This document shows positions 1 to 9,798 of a DNA stretch of 64,000 nt, piece after piece. The translations under genes and the position numbers were made by a program. Every line of letters starts with the position of its first letter. Position 1 is the first letter of the stretch. The notes beneath the pieces were generated by a model. The model worked only from the letters and a program-made list of their open reading frames with translations, had not been told where the DNA came from and did not search any database. This DNA comes from Theristus sp. LFF4_11 (taxonomy: Eukaryota; Nematoda; Chromadorea; Monhysterida; Xyalidae). Location: contig JASANC010003442.1 in assembly GCA_030248135.1 (NCBI GenBank), positions 1-64,000 on the forward strand, in the 5' to 3' direction.

Positions 1-356
1 TATATACTATATTTTTCATATTGATACCTGGGTGTGAAAATGTTATCTTAGCACGTTACAAAAAACTTTTTAATGAAGTCACGAGGATGACTCAAACGAT
101 GAAAAATTTTTGATTCAAAATAAAAAATATATATCATGCTAATTTTTGCTCTGAAACAACTTTTCTAGACCAGTTTTTTACGGCGAAAAAGATGGTAAAA
201 AAAATTTCTGGTCAAACAAAGTTTTGAAGAATAAAATGCAAAACAACATATTTTTTGCAAAAATTATTTTAAATTTTTTTCAACAATTTTGTTTGTAACA
301 ATGTCATGTTATGCGCTTCAAAAAAATAAATACACCACGTGAAAGCCCTTGCAAAA
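1..356. other. AT-rich DNA, no gene seen
   Basis: A/T-rich sequence with long homopolymer-like runs. I see no exon-like reading frame, RNA gene or terminal repeat in it. Confidence 0.5.
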
Positions 357-824
357 TACCGTATTACCCCCAATAAACCCCCATGGGGGATTAATACGTC
401 AGCGACTTTTATGGGTGGGGGTTTATTGGTGGGGGGGGGGATTATTGGTGGGGGGGAGGTTTATTTACAAAAAATTCTAGGGGTGGGGTTTTGTTGAAAA
501 ATGGCAAAAATACCTTACATGGCAGGCAAGAAAGTCGCAGCAACTTCTACTTTTCACAGAGATTTCCTTTTGTAACAGCCTTTTGAAATGAAATTACCAT
601 TAACTCATCCATTTGGGGCCTTGGTAGCACAATTTCACCAATGTCACTGCATTCAGCCACTGAATTCGCTGGGTATGTGTTTCAAACAGGTTTCCAATTA
701 ACCCCCATGGGGGATTATTTGTGGGGGGGGGGATTATTTGGAAACTGGTCGGGGGGTGGGGGTTTATTGGTGGGGGGGGGGATTAATGGTGGGGGGGGGG
801 GGTTTAATGGGGGTAATACGGTAC
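357..824. mobile_element. G-rich TA-flanked MITE, copy 1
   Basis: Terminal inverted repeats read CCGTATTACCCCCAATAAAC inward from both ends, each preceded outward by TA, which is compatible with a TA target duplication of the Tc1/mariner or related type. The subterminal parts are tracts of G runs (GGGTTTATTGGTGGGGGG and variants). The central part (about 500-690) is shared with the second copy 1 kb downstream. It has no convincing coding capacity, so it is read as non-autonomous. The superfamily is inferred only from the ends. Confidence 0.75.
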
Positions 825-1366
825 TACATTTTTCGTATTAACACCAATATGCAACAACGCTTCTGTGTTGCGCTAGAAGGTCATACTTCGCACGACGCAA
901 AAAATGTTTTTTTCTCGACCTACCCAAGTTTTGAGCCCTGTAGCGCCACACCAGAAGGCTTTCTCGGCAAAATCGATGCTGATTTTTCTTAGTGGCATTT
1001 AGGGGTAGCTCCATATCAAATTTGAGCAAGATCTATTTTTCGTCAGGGGACAAAATGTTACACCTGGTTCCGGACGGTCTCTTAATACGTATTTCAGATG
1101 GCCGTTTGGGAGTGACACAAAACCGGTTACTGGTCATTTATCGTCGAGTGGTAACAAAGTCACTGACGTCTTGGTACTACTGGTGGGTATCTGCAGAGAC
1201 GAATGACTCAATGAAAGGGCCCTTTAGCTCGCAAAACAGCAGATTTTTTTGCAAATTTAGTTTAGTTTGATTGTTTTTCTGCTTTACCACCAGCCTCTAA
1301 ACGCAATTTCTGAAACGTTTCTGTGATGTGTTCTCAGCGCGTTATCAGAAAAGTTTCGAGCAGACA
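825..1366. other. Spacer between two MITE copies; possible exon at about 1010-1210
   Basis: An open frame at about 1012-1209 on the plus strand (after a GGGGTAG acceptor-like site) looks protein-like but matches no family I recognise. No other feature is seen. Confidence 0.25.
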
Positions 1367-1814
1367 TACCGTATTACCTCCCAATAAACCCCCATGGGGG
1401 ATTAATACGTCAGCGACTTTTAGGGGTGGGGGTTTATTGGTGGGGGGGGGGGCTTTATTTGCAAACAAATTCTAGGGATGGGGGTTTATTGAAAAATGGC
1501 AAAAATACCTTGCATGGCAGGCAAGAAAGTCGCAGAAACTTCTACTCTACATAGAAATTTCTTTTTACAACAGCCTTTTGTAATGAAATTACCGGTACCA
1601 TTAACTCATCCATTTGGGGCCTTTGGTAGCACAATTTCATCATTTTCACTGCAACCAGCCACTGAATTCGCTGGGTATGTGTTTCAAACAGGTTTCCAAT
1701 AATCCCCCATGGGGGATTATTTGTGGGGGATTATTCGGAAACTTGTCGTGGGGGTGGGGGTTTATTGGTGGGGGGGATTAATGGTGGGGGGGTTTAATGG
1801 GGGTAATACGGTAC
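1367..1814. mobile_element. G-rich TA-flanked MITE, copy 2
   Basis: Second copy of the element at 357-824, in the same orientation, with the same CCGTATTACC termini and flanking TA. The internal part from the GGCAAAAATACCTT stretch to the GGTTTCCAAT stretch aligns closely with copy 1. It is shorter because the G tracts have contracted. Confidence 0.75.
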
Positions 1815-1950
1815 TACTGCACGTTCATTGTATTTTTTAATAATGTCTTTAATATATCGTGGAGACACTCTTTCATCAATGAATTTCGAATAAAAAAACT
1901 CGATGAACAAATCTTGAAAATTTGTTGATTTGAAGTTAAAGTTGCTGCAG

Positions 1951-2216
1951 TTGTGAGCTACAGAGCCCATCATTAGACGCGGCAAACTGCAATTGGCATT
2001 GGAAAACCACAGATGGACTGTCGCTGTACGGCGTTTCCAGCTCCAGCTCCGAATTTCATCATTACAACTTTCTTGCCGTCTCGGACGCAAACTGCCTCGT
2101 AATAAAAATTATCCGCGGCGTCGGCAAAAAATACCTAACCACGCAATGTACAAGCGAACGATTGGAAGGGGATTATAACGAGTTGCATGATATAGGATAC
2201 ATTTGCGAGTTTCACG
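1951..2216 (+). CDS. C-type-lectin-like domain exon (partial gene)
   Basis: The exon lies between an acceptor (GTTGCTGCAG) and a strong donor (CACG/GTTAGT). It translates to about 88 residues with the pattern of the C-terminal half of a C-type lectin fold: WHWKTTDG, then SDANCLVI, a cysteine at QCTSER, and the closing YICEF. CTLDs are extracellular carbohydrate- or protein-binding modules. The exon ends in phase 1, which fits the EGF exon at 6618 directly, so both may belong to one secreted or membrane protein gene together with the PAN exons at 7313 and 8145. The first half of the lectin domain, a signal peptide and a start codon were not found. The domain call is by pattern recognition only. 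Confidence 0.55.
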
Positions 2217-3460
2217 GTTAGTTGTTGCTGTTTTTTATTCAGCTTTTTTTGGCATTTGGATAAAAATATAATACGGTAGTCTCTCCGTTGTTTAATGGGG
2301 GACGTTCCCTCCCATATCCACCCGAAACGGTCAATGTGCGTGTGTTTTTCACACCCCGCTGTTGTCTTTGTTTTTTGAAAATTGTGGTTTTTTTCGTAAG
2401 ATGTGTCTCTCTCGTCTTGTCTTTTCTCTCATCTCGAGCAATTTTTAAAAATGTCTTGTCTAGTTTGTTCTGAGGGAAACTCGTGAAGTGTGCACCCCGG
2501 TGTGTGTAAATGGATCACTTGCTGGGCCACCAACAACCAAGCGGTTGTGTATGATGACGTTGTGCTCGGCGAGACGGATTGCGTTTTACGTGTGTGTGTG
2601 TGTAGCTCACAATAATTTAAAATTTCACTCTTTCTTTTTTCTCTTTTCGTTTTATTAATAATCCGTCGATAAAACACACTTTATTTTAGTTAACCAAACG
2701 GCCGGCCCGGTCAGACAAAAAGGAGAGATAAAACTGGCAACTGGAAAACAACTGGCAACGACTGGCTCCTCCAACTACGAACACACACATCTTATACAAC
2801 AAGAGCGAACACAAACACGCACGCACCCTGTTATACGCAGTCAAACCGTACTCTCAGCACGCACAGAGGCCACCGTCACAAAGCCCAAGCACGAGGCTTA
2901 AGTAGGCCATTACAGGATCCTACTCCCCCATACGGAGCGACCTCGCGACGACTTTCTCCCTACGTAGCCGAGTGTCGGAATCCTACGCAACCACGAGAAC
3001 ATGCCAGAGGCCTGCACAAGCTCTTGAATAATACAAACAAAACGAAACACAAGGTTACCAAATTACACACATTTCAACCAAACAATCAATCTACCGCAAC
3101 CATGTGTAATGTGGATGGTACCACAATACCCTAGCGGATGAATCAGACCTCCACTGTGCACGTGCTGTCCACGCGCCACGCTCCGGCCTGATCATTGGTT
3201 GACCACAGAACACGGGCAAGCACGGAGGCTGACCGTTTAGCGTTGGAACGCCAGCTGTGATTGGGACGTAACGCGTGTGCACGCTGAATGATGGCAATGG
3301 TGGAACTGACTCTAATGATTTCCTATACTCATACGCTATAACTGCAATTGTGATTCTTTGTTCTCTTTCGTATCTGTCACTCTTTGTAATAGTTCTAACT
3401 AATCTCTATACTTTACACACTCTTTTCGCAACTGCTCCCTGCCACTCACTCACTCCATTA
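2217..3460. other. Non-coding, no gene recognised
   Basis: Probable intron or intergenic DNA with TG/CA-rich stretches (for example TGTGTGTGTGTG near 2592). No exon with domain similarity is visible on either strand. Confidence 0.4.
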
Positions 3461-3474
3461 TCTGGGTTCCAAAA

Positions 3475-3490
3475 CCTATATAAAGGTGAG
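3475..3490 (+). promoter_or_regulatory. TATA-box-like element
   Basis: CTATATAAAGG lies about 320 bases upstream of a degenerate gag-like frame, as expected for an LTR or retroelement promoter. No matching second LTR was found in the window, so this remains a motif observation. Confidence 0.3.
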
Positions 3491-3790
3491 AGTTTGTGGC
3501 CGAGATCAGCTGCTTATACCCAAAACTCTGCTCTTCAATACAGTCAATATTATACTGTTATTTCAAATGTGACCCAATATATATTTTGTGTCTTTGCCTT
3601 GTATTGTGTGTGTTATTTTGATGCAATAATATTATTTCTGCTCCGATCTTCGTCTTTGCTGGACTTTGTAATTCGACGATAACGAAAATCAACTTTGTAT
3701 CACGGCCAAACGGAGTTGTCGTTAATTGAACAAAGCTGGGACTCGCCTAACCGGCTTGTGCAGGCTAAGATCAATTAGTGCCAACTAACT

Positions 3791-4575
3791 TTGGACGTTT
3801 TGCGAGAGACAGTGCCTACTCTCGATCATATAATTCTGCCCTGTCCGACACAAATGAGCACGTCTCAAAGGACACCCGGCACCCAACGTGCCCAAGACCG
3901 AAAGGTTGAGGGTGCCGTAGTCAATCCGTTAAAAGGCACGCCGGAGGGAACTACATCTGGAGGTCCCGCCTCGAGCAAGAACGGGGTTGGGACTGAACCA
4001 CGCCAACGTTGCCGCTCGACGAACAAAACTGATGCCGCGTCCTCCTTCGAAGAAAATCTTGTTGGAGTTGACAAATCATCAAAGAAGAACGACGATGCTG
4101 CGTCCTCCTCCGAGAAAACCCTCGTTGGAGTTGACAAATCATTAAAGAACACCGATGCTGCGTCCTTCTCCGAGGAAACCCTCGTTGAAGTCGACATTAT
4201 CATCAAAGAAGAAAATTGATCCTGCGTCCGTCACCGAGAAAACTCTTGCTGATAGCGACAAAGCGTCGAAGAAAAAGCCTGAGCTCACGTCCTGCCTCGA
4301 GAAAACTCTCGTTGCCAGTGACAAATCAAAAAAAGCCGTCCGACCGACAAAACGGCAACTTGCCCTGAGAAACAAAAGACACTCGCTGGCAATAACTCAA
4401 AAACTGAGAAACCGGCGTCGAACACGACGAAAGATCCAACTTCGACGAAGCGATCACAAGATCCAGGCACATACAACCTGCGATCATCGACGAAAAGTGC
4501 AAAACCATCTGCACAAAAGGCGAATGCTGCAAAAAGTAAAAACTCCGTCGAATGTGCAACCACAGTGAAACCTGG
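3791..4575 (+). pseudogene. Degenerate gag-like frame with 60-bp coding repeats
   Basis: An open frame whose first ATG is at 3855 encodes a hydrophilic, lysine- and serine-rich protein. From about 4027 it contains about five repeats of a 20-residue unit of the type DAASSSEKTLVGVDKSLKKN. The repeat continues in another frame from about 4195, because one extra base at the GTCGACATTATC stretch shifts the phase, so the original product is broken. Composition and position downstream of a TATA-like motif suggest a retroelement Gag remnant. A repetitive host protein is the alternative. No protease or polymerase motifs follow. Confidence 0.35.
4027..4330 (+). repeat. 60-bp coding minisatellite, about 5 units
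   Basis: Units begin GATGCTGCGTCCTCC and end ACAAATCATCAAAGAAGAAC. The period of about 60 keeps the reading frame in the first units, and later units are more diverged. They lie inside the degenerate gag-like frame. Confidence 0.65.
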
Positions 4576-4734
4576 CAAAGTCACGAACAAAACGGTGCAA
4601 CCTGCCACGGTGAAACTGCAAACCACGCGGGAACATGAGTGAGTCAGCTAGCAGTGACGGCTCAATTCAAGAAGCCAACTGCAACACTCAAACCAACAAC
4701 GGTTCAAACCGACCTTAAAATGTATCAAAATTGC

Positions 4735-6300
4735 TGAATTTAGAGCACCCAGAAAGACGAGTAAAAAAATAAACACCAGATTCGAGTTCAGCATACCCGA
4801 AAACCCCAGTTCGGGTGGTTTGTTTATTTTTAGGGACGTTATTTGCGAGTTTTACGATAGTTTGACTTGAAAACGATGTGTTTTGAAGGAAAAACAAAAA
4901 AAACGAAAAAAAAGTAATTTTGCGAAGCTTACCACAGAAAATAAGTAAAAGTCCCTTGCTTTTAACGCAGTGTACGTGAAAAAGCTCCACGAGATCTTCA
5001 AGCCATAACTTTTACGTTTCAGCCATAACAATTCACAATGTAAGTTTCAAACAAAAAGGTGAAAGTGACAGTTTTTACCCAACTGGGTAAAATTGGGGTA
5101 AACAAAAAGCACCAGTTTTAAAAACCAAAAACATATTCAACTTCAGCGGCGTAGAAAACTTCTGAGGACAAATTAACTGCAGTTTACAAGTGTAGTTCAC
5201 ACACAAAAAGAAAAACGTCTACAGAAAAACCCAATAAAGATTTTTTACCCTTTTATAAGGGTAAATAATGGGTCAGTTGTAAAATTTAACCACAGATATG
5301 GATTCAGCGCATTCGGGAACTCCTAGAAAGTGGTTTTAAAGATTGTTTTCAAGCTTATTTGTTACTATGAAACGAAAACATCTGAAAAAAGGCAAAAAAT
5401 CCAAGCTTGGCCCATTTTTGGTAAGAAAGTGGTTTGTTACAAAATATAATAACGGATTCAAGCACAGCGGTTGTAAAGCTATTAGAAAACGCTCGTAAAT
5501 AAAAATCCACACTTAAAATTAGAAATTAAAACAAAAAAACATTGGAAAACGCTAAAAAATGTTTTTGTAAAATTTTAAGGCAAAAAATGCCCGAGGTAAA
5601 AATCAAAAGTCAGATTCGGATTGCGCAATCTCGAAAACCCCCTGGAGAATTAAAAATTAAAATTAAAAGTTGTTTCTATTGTTTTTTTTCACTGTGGAAT
5701 GAAAACGTATGAAAAAAACAAAAACCCACATTTTACCCCTTTTTGGGTAAAAACAAGTGGTCAGTTGCAAAATATGAAAACGGATTCAAGTACAGCGGTT
5801 GTAAAGCTATTATAAAATAGCATTTTAAATAAAATCCACGCATAAAATTAAAACACTAAAACAAAAAACACTGAAAAACGCAAAAAAAACATGTTTTTGC
5901 CCAATTTTGGAGCAAAAAAATGCCCGGGGCAAAAATCTAAGTTCAGATTCAAATTCAGCGACCCCGAAAACCCCCTGTAGAACTAAAAATGAAAATAAAA
6001 AAATTGTGTTTATGAGCTCAAAAACATGTTTTACAAAAAATAGCAAAATTTTTCCAAAAAAGTAATTTTGCGAAGCTTACCACGGAAAATACGTAAAAGA
6101 CCCTTGCTTTTTACGCAGTGTACGTGAAAGAGCTTCGCGAGATCTTCAAAACGCACACCATTTCAAGCCATAGCTCGCAGGCGCAAATGTTGAAAATGCT
6201 GGTTGAAAATGGTATACTTTGCAAAAAATGGAAAAAATCGAGGGTTTTTAGACTTATAAGCCCTAAAAGTGCTGCAAATAGGGAGAATCAGGGTATGGTT
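4735..6300. repeat. Degenerate non-coding repeat region
   Basis: About 95 bases around 4913-5005 (GCGAAGCTTACCACAG to GAGATCTTCAA) recur at about 6063-6150. A unit containing CAGCGGTTGTAAAGCTATTA occurs at 5464 and 5790, a period of about 326. The blocks are AAAA-rich, contain GGGTAAAA-type stretches and lack coding potential. The origin is unknown; a decayed satellite or intronic repeat is possible. Confidence 0.5.
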
Positions 6301-6428
6301 GCTAAGTGAAAAAGAAGCGCCTTGTTGAGTTGTACAACCCCGTACCCTGGTTTGGCTTGCCTACTCATGGTGTTTTACACTTCTCTGGTATTATGCCGTG
6401 CACTGCAGAATAAAACTGACTGACTGAC
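6300..6428 (+). mobile_element. Possible non-LTR retroelement 3' tail
   Basis: The stretch ends GCAGAATAAAACTGACTGACTGAC, that is a polyadenylation-like AATAAA followed by short CTGA repeats, as seen at the 3' ends of some LINE or SINE families. No coding part is visible, so this is a weak call. Confidence 0.25.
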
Positions 6429-6617
6429 CCTTAGTTGGAATCTGATTCCATGGCCCGCTGGACCCCCCCCCTTTTTCGTGCAATCGGTGTTAAGTTACAA
6501 AAAAACCGTACCGAACCTTTTATCCAAACCACACCAGTTACAATGCAACGTTACTGCGTTATAACAGAGAGCGATTTCTCTTCTTCAGACAAGGAGTTTT
6601 TAAAAAAAATATTGCAG

Positions 6618-6736
6618 ATAGTTTCACTCGATGCGGCGGGTCACACTGTTTGAACTACGGCACATGCGTCGGCACGGGCGCGAATGGAAAGCCAATCTGC
6701 AGTTGTATGCCTGGCTACGATGGAGACGTTTGCGAA
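6618..6736 (+). CDS. EGF-like domain exon (partial gene)
   Basis: After the acceptor ATTGCAG the exon encodes an EGF-like module: CGGSHCLNYGTCVG, then ICSCMPGYDGDVCE. The spacing C-x4-C-x4-5-C-x11-C-x-C-x8-C is that of the family. The start phase is compatible with the lectin exon ending at 2216. The 3' boundary is uncertain, because GAA/GTGTTT is only a weak donor. The module is extracellular and disulfide-bonded by family knowledge. Linkage into one gene with neighbouring exons is inferred. Confidence 0.6.
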
Positions 6737-7023
6737 GTGTTTGGTTCGTTTTCCACAGCGAAACTTCGGACGCGGAGCAAAATGATGATATTCGCTTTGA
6801 AAACGCCCGTTTTTTTCCGTGCACAAGCACAAATAATTTGGGGGGTTTACTGCCTTCATGTGCGTTTTCACCAGGACGGCACGGATCAGCCAAACTAAAA
6901 ATTTGGTTTGCTCTGCATAACAAACGCATGTTTCAGAGTTGATGACGTCAGTTGTCAGTTCAACACGTTTAAAACCCCCAACGGGAACGGACAGATGCTC
7001 CGAATTTTTTTCAAATGGAACGG

Positions 7024-7259
7024 TATGACCTATTTTTTCAAACGTGTCCCACTGAAATGACGTCATGTGCCGCCAAAAATGCACTTGCCGTTCACAGCAA
7101 ACCAGACTTTCCGTTTAGCAGATTTCTTCCCGTAAACAAATGGTGAAGTCAAATCAGTCACACCAAACTGGAATTTTAGTGCCTGTACTTTGACAAACGG
7201 GCGTTTTTAAAGCAAATGACGTCATTTTAGTCCGAACACGTTTGAATAAATCCACAATA
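7024..7259. mobile_element. MITE with CCACAATA/TATGACCTA ends, copy 1
   Basis: It has imperfect inverted ends (TATGACCTATTTTTTCAAACG and, inverted, TATTGTGGATTTATTCAAACG). The internal motifs TGACGTCAT and AAACGCCCGTTTGTCAAAG are shared with the copies at 27301-27460 and 43422-43658. Length is about 236 bp and it is non-coding. It lies between candidate exons of the lectin/EGF/PAN gene. Confidence 0.7.
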
Positions 7260-7312
7260 GTATAAGCGAAAGTGTTGCTTAAAGTATCAACGGTTGAGCA
7301 GCGTTAAGAACT

Positions 7313-7537
7313 TTTCAGACTCGGCAGTGAACAGCAAAATCAAAGAGACACAGCCAACGAAGCTGGTGAAATTTGTTCGTTTCGCCGAAAACCAGCAAGG
7401 ATTGGACAATCAAACTTCTGATAGCTTAATCGGTGTTAACCAGGCGACTTGTGGTAAGGTGCTGGTCTTTGAAGACAGTGTTAATTTAAAAAACGCGGTG
7501 TTGTTGAACACGGTCAGAAACAAACACACAGGCACGG
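7313..7537 (+). CDS. Candidate exon, N-terminal part of a PAN/apple-like domain
   Basis: The exon follows the acceptor AACTTTTCAG and ends at ACGG/GTGGCA. Its end phase matches the next exon at 8145. It translates to about 75 residues, finishing with CGKVLVFEDSVNLKNAVLLN, which resembles the first strand region of PAN domains. No ATG start is proposed here, so it is an internal exon. Confidence rests on phase compatibility and on the clearer domain in the following exon. Confidence 0.4.
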
Positions 7538-8144
7538 GTGGCACCCGCGTTGCTATATACCGTAATACCAGATGTGTGTTGTGCGCGCGCATGATTTGAC
7601 GACAAACTTATACAGTCAAGAACGTAACGACAGCACGTTTTCAGCACACGCACGGAAAAATGTTGCCAAACTTGGTGACAATTTTATTTTGGTTCCGAAC
7701 TTGCTGTTTTTCCACAATTGGTTCCAAAAACAACATCGTACTGCAGCGGTGCACCACTGACACCTGGTAGTCATGGAGTGTTGGCACCATTAATAGTGGT
7801 GTGTGCGTGGTGCACCGTTCTGCAATAAACATTGTCTTTGGAAGAAGAACACCAAGTTTCGACACGAAGTTTTGAAACGAAAGTTTGTCACCAAATTAGG
7901 TTTAACTTGTTCTCTCCCATCCTCGTGCAATGCAATGCATACAGAACCATTTATGCAGTCGCACGCGCTGAAGCAGAGGCGTTAGCATTAGCATGTGAAG
8001 CTGCGCTGTTATTTGCTCCATGAATGCGTAGCGAAGTGACGCCGAGTAATGTAACGCTGGCGCTTCAAACTCCATGAATGGCGCTTTTAAAGTTGTGAAC
8101 GTGCATGCCCGGTGTATATCATTGCGACCATATTCCTATTCCAG

Positions 8145-8353
8145 CAAACGTCTGCGCCGCCAACCACTGGTGTCTGGCGTTCAGCTACAACGGTAACACT
8201 AATAACGGCGCCTGTCTGTTGCACGGTCTACACCCGTTAAACGCGAGAACCTGCGACTGTGTGCGCGCGTGTCAACCGTTGTTACTGTTTGAAACGGTTG
8301 CTGGCTCTGAGGTGTTTCTGAAATACGACGCGACGAATCTAGGCGTGCCTTAG
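8145..8353 (+). CDS. Terminal exon with PAN/apple-like domain
   Basis: A strong acceptor (TATTCCTATTCCAG) precedes 69 residues ending in a stop at 8351-8353. The segment NVCAANHWCLAFSYNGNTNN followed by GACLLHG has the C-x3-5-C-x-AF-Y and CxLH pattern of PAN/apple modules, which mediate protein or carbohydrate contacts in secreted proteins. It is read as the 3' end of the gene that includes the exons at 7313, 6618 and possibly 1951. An ATATAATATT tract follows as a possible 3' UTR. Confidence 0.5.
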
Positions 8354-9607
8354 TTGTATTAGTTGCAGGAACTATTGCGAAGATACAATATAATATTGCT
8401 TTGTTCAGTTCTAAACATACATAATAACATCAATTTTTACGTTCACTTGTTTTGGTACGACGAATATTGAAAAAACCACTCTCAAAACTGTACGCACTGT
8501 TACTGATAAATTATTCAATATTTTGTTAAGCGCTGATATTTTGCCAGACGTATCATTTGTTTTTATGTGTTCTTACATTGTATTTAGAGCACACAACGTT
8601 TACACTTTTTGATTATATTCCACGTTGTGCACGTGTTGTGACTTTTAATGAGCGCATTATAATCGGTAATCAGTATCATGCTTGACGCGCCAATTCAAAA
8701 TTGAACTGAATAAATGGCTAAATGAGCTCTCCCTAATTCTTTTGCAGTCCAACACATTCGACCAAGCCTAGTTGACGGTGTCAGCTGCCAATAATCAGGT
8801 GACTTATTTGATCAGGGCACTCTGATCAACCGGTTTACTTGTTCAGCGTCTCAGTGAACTAACGTCTGCTTTCAGCGAATGCGCGGAGTGTGTGCGAGTA
8901 ACGACACACAATCGCCCGCAACGGAGAGAACGTCACCCCCGCTTCATATTTGCTGTTTCAGTTGAATGGAAAAAATCGGAACTTCAGCATTTTGTTACGT
9001 CAAGCCACCAAGGCAGACAAAAAAACAACTGAGGCAAAATGAGGTAAAGTAAGTGTGAGTTCAGCTGTTGATTGAAAATAACTATTGATCAGAATATCGG
9101 TATTATCACCGCCAATACGCAAATACATTTATTATTCGCTTCTGAAGGCACAATATCATACAGGGTCTTTACCAGGGGTTTGAAATGAAATTTACACCAA
9201 CACCAACTAAGAAACGCAGAATGTGAAAAGAATAAAATGCAGGGCCTTACCAATAATATTAACATTTTTCTTGGTCTCAAAAAGAAAAATCGATAGTATC
9301 AAAACAAAGCACACCTGCCGTAATACCATGACATCAAATATCAGACAAACCTAAAAATAAACACGAAGTGACCAGAAAAGGCGCAGGACATAGGCTGTTT
9401 TTTATTGATATTCACAACACCATTCCATTTATTCACACAATAAACACGAATTCAGCTGAGAAAAAGTATAACGAACCATTGAAAACTAGCGATGTCTTCG
9501 AAGAAAAAATACAAACAAAAAAAACGGAACCGTTTCATAATAAAACTTTGACAAAAGCAAGCACTCTTTCATATCGGATGACCGACAGAGTCAAGGGGAT
9601 TTAGCAA
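8354..9607. other. Intergenic, no gene recognised
   Basis: A convergent interval between the plus-strand PAN exon and the minus-strand calpain gene. It contains mixed A/T-rich sequence and short open frames without recognisable domains. Confidence 0.45.
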
Positions 9608-9762
9608 TTAGTTTTTTTGTGCGTACGCACGGGCACGACACTTCAAAAAATGGCCACGCTATTTCGAAATCGTATCATATGTGCTATCTTAATGCATTAC
9701 GGAGACAAATTAGTTTGCGTACGGGATTTCGAACGACGTCTGTGCGTGCGGACGAAAAAAAG
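9608..9762. mobile_element. MITE with GTGCGTACGCAC termini, copy 1
   Basis: Inverted ends TTAGTTTTTTTGTGCGTACGC and, from the other side, a TTTTTTTCGTCCGCACGCAC-like sequence. The body (GGCCACGC, TGTGCTATCTTAATGCATTA) is shared with the copy at 19239-19391. It lies just past the calpain stop codon. Confidence 0.7.
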
Positions 9763-9798
9763 CTGATTGCTGCTTTCGCCGTCAGCAACCTCAGTCGA

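Noticed and set aside
3275..3682. 135-aa hydrophobic frame as a membrane protein gene
   Set aside because: It overlaps a TATA-like promoter region, has no family signature and is composed of T/C-rich sequence.
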